Below, in pieces: positions 57,877 to 59,210 of a stretch of DNA of 59,210 nt (position 1 is its first letter; each line of letters begins with the position of its first letter). Location: NCBI GenBank assembly GCA_052387735.1, contig JBQTIW010000057.1, forward strand, positions 1 to 59,210, written 5' to 3'. This DNA is from RBC101 sp052387735. GTDB lineage: Bacteria > Gemmatimonadota > Gemmatimonadetes > Gemmatimonadales > Gemmatimonadaceae. The position numbers and the translations under genes were made by a program. The notes beneath the pieces were generated by a model. The model searched no databases. It saw only the letters and a program-made list of their open reading frames with translations, and had not been told where the DNA came from.

Positions 57877-58278
57877 TCAGCGCTTGCGCGGGATCGCGTC
57901 GCCGCTCTTCACGCTGATGCGCTCCTTGGTTCCATCGTCGTCGATGCGATGCCGCACCCGGGTCGGTGTGTCCGACTTGGGATCGAGCAGCATGACGTTC
58001 GAATGATGAATCGGGGCCGGCAGGTCGATGATCGCGCTCTGTTCCTCGGCGCGCCGTGCCTTCCGGTGCTTCTTCACCATGTTGACTCCCTCCACCGTGA
58101 CGCGGCCGGTCTTGAGGAACACGCGAAGGACCTTGCCTTCCTTCCCCTTGTCCTCGCCGCGCATCACGCGAACGGTGTCACCCTTCGTGACCGGCATCGA
58201 CACGCGCTCCGCCTTGCGGACGTGCCGCACGGCACCCAGCCGCTTGCCTTCCGACTTCCGGTATCTCAGCACGCGCAT
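57877..58278 (-). CDS. rplX: 50S ribosomal protein L24, possibly N-terminally extended
   Basis: 133 aa from ATG 58278, which follows GGAGGTG (end of rplN) by 7 nt. The L24 KOW domain starts at MPVTKGDTVRVMRGEDKGKEGKVLRV (ATG 58197), the usual bacterial start, also preceded by a weaker GGCGGAG. If 58278 is used, a 27-residue basic tail (MRVLRYRKSEGKRLGAVRH) is added. The C-terminal HHSNVMLLDPKSDTPTRVRHR and KSGDAIPRKR are typical. Confidence 0.95.
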   Translation of the reverse strand: MRVLRYRKSEGKRLGAVRHVRKAERVSMPVTKGDTVRVMRGEDKGKEGKVLRVFLKTGRVTVEGVNMVKKHRKARRAEEQSAIIDLPAPIHHSNVMLLDPKSDTPTRVRHRIDDDGTKERISVKSGDAIPRKR

Positions 58279-58279
58279 G

Positions 58280-58648
58280 CTACAGCACCTCCGGCGCGAG
58301 CGATACGATCTTCATGTACCGCTTGTCGCGAAGCTCGCGCGCCACCGGGCCGAAGATACGCGTCCCGACCGGCTCGCCCTGGTCATTGATGATCACCACC
58401 GCATTCTCATCGAAGCGGATGTACGTCCCGTCCTTGCGGCGGGTCTCCTTCACCGTCCGCACCACGACGGCCTTCGCCACCGCCGACTTCTTCACGGTGC
58501 CGCTCGGCAGCGCGTCCTTGACCGTCACGATCACCTTGTCGCCCAGTCCGGCGTAGCGCCGCCGGGTGCCGCCGAGCACCCGGATCACCAGTGCCCGCTT
58601 GGCGCCCGAGTTGTCAGCGACGCGCACCATCGATTCCTGCTGGATCAT
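58280..58648 (-). CDS. rplN: 50S ribosomal protein L14
   Basis: 122 aa. MIQQESMVRVADNSGAKRALVIRVLGG, DKVIVTVKDALPSGTVKKSAVAKAVVVRT, GTRIFGPVARELRDKRYMKIVSLAPEVL. Highly conserved and full length. Lies between rpsQ and rplX with 1-12-bp gaps. Confidence 0.99.
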   Translation of the reverse strand: MIQQESMVRVADNSGAKRALVIRVLGGTRRRYAGLGDKVIVTVKDALPSGTVKKSAVAKAVVVRTVKETRRKDGTYIRFDENAVVIINDQGEPVGTRIFGPVARELRDKRYMKIVSLAPEVL

Positions 58649-58660
58649 CGGTCGGCTCTC

Positions 58661-58945
58661 CTATTGGGCGCGGACGACGATCTCGACCACCCGCCAGCGC
58701 TTGTCCTTCGACAGCGGACGGGTCTCCATGATCCGCACGGTATCCCCACGCTTCGCCGAGTTCTGCTCGTCGTGCGCTTTTACCTTGCTGGAGCGCGTCA
58801 CCATCTTCCCGTACACGGGATGGGGCACGCGGCGGTCCAGGCGCACCACCACGGTCTTCTGCATCTTGTCGCTGACCACGAGGCCCACGCGCACCTTCCG
58901 CGCGCCCCGCGATCCCTGCTGCCCGTTGTTGGTCATCTCGGCCAT
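58661..58945 (-). CDS. rpsQ: 30S ribosomal protein S17
   Basis: 94 aa, OB-fold 16S-binding protein. Short N-terminal tail (MAEMTNNGQQGSRGARK), then KVRVGLVVSDKMQKTVVVRLDRRVPHPVYGK and GDTVRIMETRPLSKDKRWRVVEIV. Complete; 12-bp gaps on both sides. Confidence 0.98.
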   Translation of the reverse strand: MAEMTNNGQQGSRGARKVRVGLVVSDKMQKTVVVRLDRRVPHPVYGKMVTRSSKVKAHDEQNSAKRGDTVRIMETRPLSKDKRWRVVEIVVRAQ

Positions 58946-58957
58946 GGTCTGTTCCCT

Positions 58958-59164
58958 CTAGCGCTTGGCCGACGCGGCCAGCTGGCGTTCACGCAACACC
59001 GTTCGCATGCGCGCAATGTCTCTCCGGATCGCGCGCACCCGCAGCGGATCCTGCAACGGTTCGGTCGCGCTCCGGAACCCGAGGCGGAACCTCTCCTCCT
59101 CCAGCTCGGCGATGCGCGTGCGAACGTCTGCCTCACTCATCTCGCGAATCTCCTCAGCTCGCAT
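58958..59164 (-). CDS. rpmC: 50S ribosomal protein L29
   Basis: 68 aa, two-helix protein near the exit tunnel: MRAEEIREMSEADVRTRIAEL, EEERFRLGFRSATEPLQDPLRVRAIRRDIARMRTVL. Start ATG 59164 overlaps the rplP end by 11 nt, indicating tight translational coupling. Confidence 0.97.
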   Translation of the reverse strand: MRAEEIREMSEADVRTRIAELEEERFRLGFRSATEPLQDPLRVRAIRRDIARMRTVLRERQLAASAKR

Positions 59165-59210
59165 CGGTGTGCGCCTCCTCGCGGACGATGAACTTGGTCT
59201 TCACGCCGAG
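59154..59210 (-). CDS. rplP: 50S ribosomal protein L16, 3' end only
   Basis: The minus strand from the window edge reads LGVKTKFIVREEAHTDAS then TGA. KLPIKTKFV-like ends are typical of L16, and the position upstream of rpmC fits the standard order. Only the last 18 codons are in the window. Confidence 0.85.
   Translation of the reverse strand, partial: LGVKTKFIVREEAHTDAS

Overview
The window is GC-rich, gene-dense bacterial chromosome. The gene repertoire points to Gemmatimonadota: a standard S10/spc ribosomal order, a zinc-free S14, a one-chain glycyl-tRNA synthetase, many TolB, HAF and FG-GAP lipoproteins, and DUF4159/MoxR clusters. That placement is inference from gene content, since no rRNA or marker search was possible. 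No rRNA, tRNA, CRISPR array, intact insertion sequence or prophage was seen.

Layout. (1) About 0-10.2 kb is accessory DNA. It holds beta-propeller lipoproteins (TolB-like, HAF-repeat, FG-GAP) mixed with a striking number of frame-broken or truncated genes (HAF protein, a 2491-2966 ORF, a sialidase-like lipoprotein, DUF1428, GNAT, AhpD). (2) 10.2-16.8 kb has an AlkZ-like protein, a large membrane-anchored FAD oxidoreductase divergent from a small membrane protein, and a zinc-ribbon Ser/Thr kinase paired with a GvpL/F-like protein. (3) 16.9-25.7 kb is one tight minus-strand operon, mostly with 4-nt stop/start overlaps: a 95-aa unknown, a ubiquitin-fold protein, MoxR ATPase, DUF58, BatA-like protein, a large membrane protein, DUF4159, an amidotransferase-like membrane protein and a histone-deacetylase-fold enzyme. 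A degenerate sensor kinase lies upstream. (4) 27.2-30.8 kb has an SDR, an M20 peptidase and GlyRS. (5) 30.9-40.6 kb is a complete quinohemoprotein amine dehydrogenase (qhp) operon: QhpG, A, D (radical SAM), C (CTQ subunit), B, F (exporter) and E (protease), with a Tat-exported metallo-beta-lactamase-fold protein overlapping qhpG. (6) 40.6-50.8 kb is housekeeping: flavoprotein, purA, small membrane proteins, M28 peptidase, DapA family, PilT, TrpS, inositol monophosphatase, FtcD. (7) 50.9-59.2 kb is the spc operon, map through the 3' end of rplP.

The qhp genes act together. QhpD cross-links the small gamma subunit in the cytoplasm and QhpG hydroxylates the tryptophan. QhpE removes the leader, QhpF exports the subunit, and it joins the diheme alpha and propeller beta subunits in the periplasm.

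Two signals not tied to any gene stand out. Many intergenic gaps, including gaps inside the spc operon, are filled with locus-specific short tandem repeats whose G-rich 5' arm is complementary to a C-rich 3' arm. The C-rich arm often abuts the next start codon, where a Shine-Dalgarno sequence would be expected. Separately, the word GTTAGGC/GCCTAAC is strongly over-used. It supplies most Leu TTA codons noticed (as TTA-GGN) and several stop codons.
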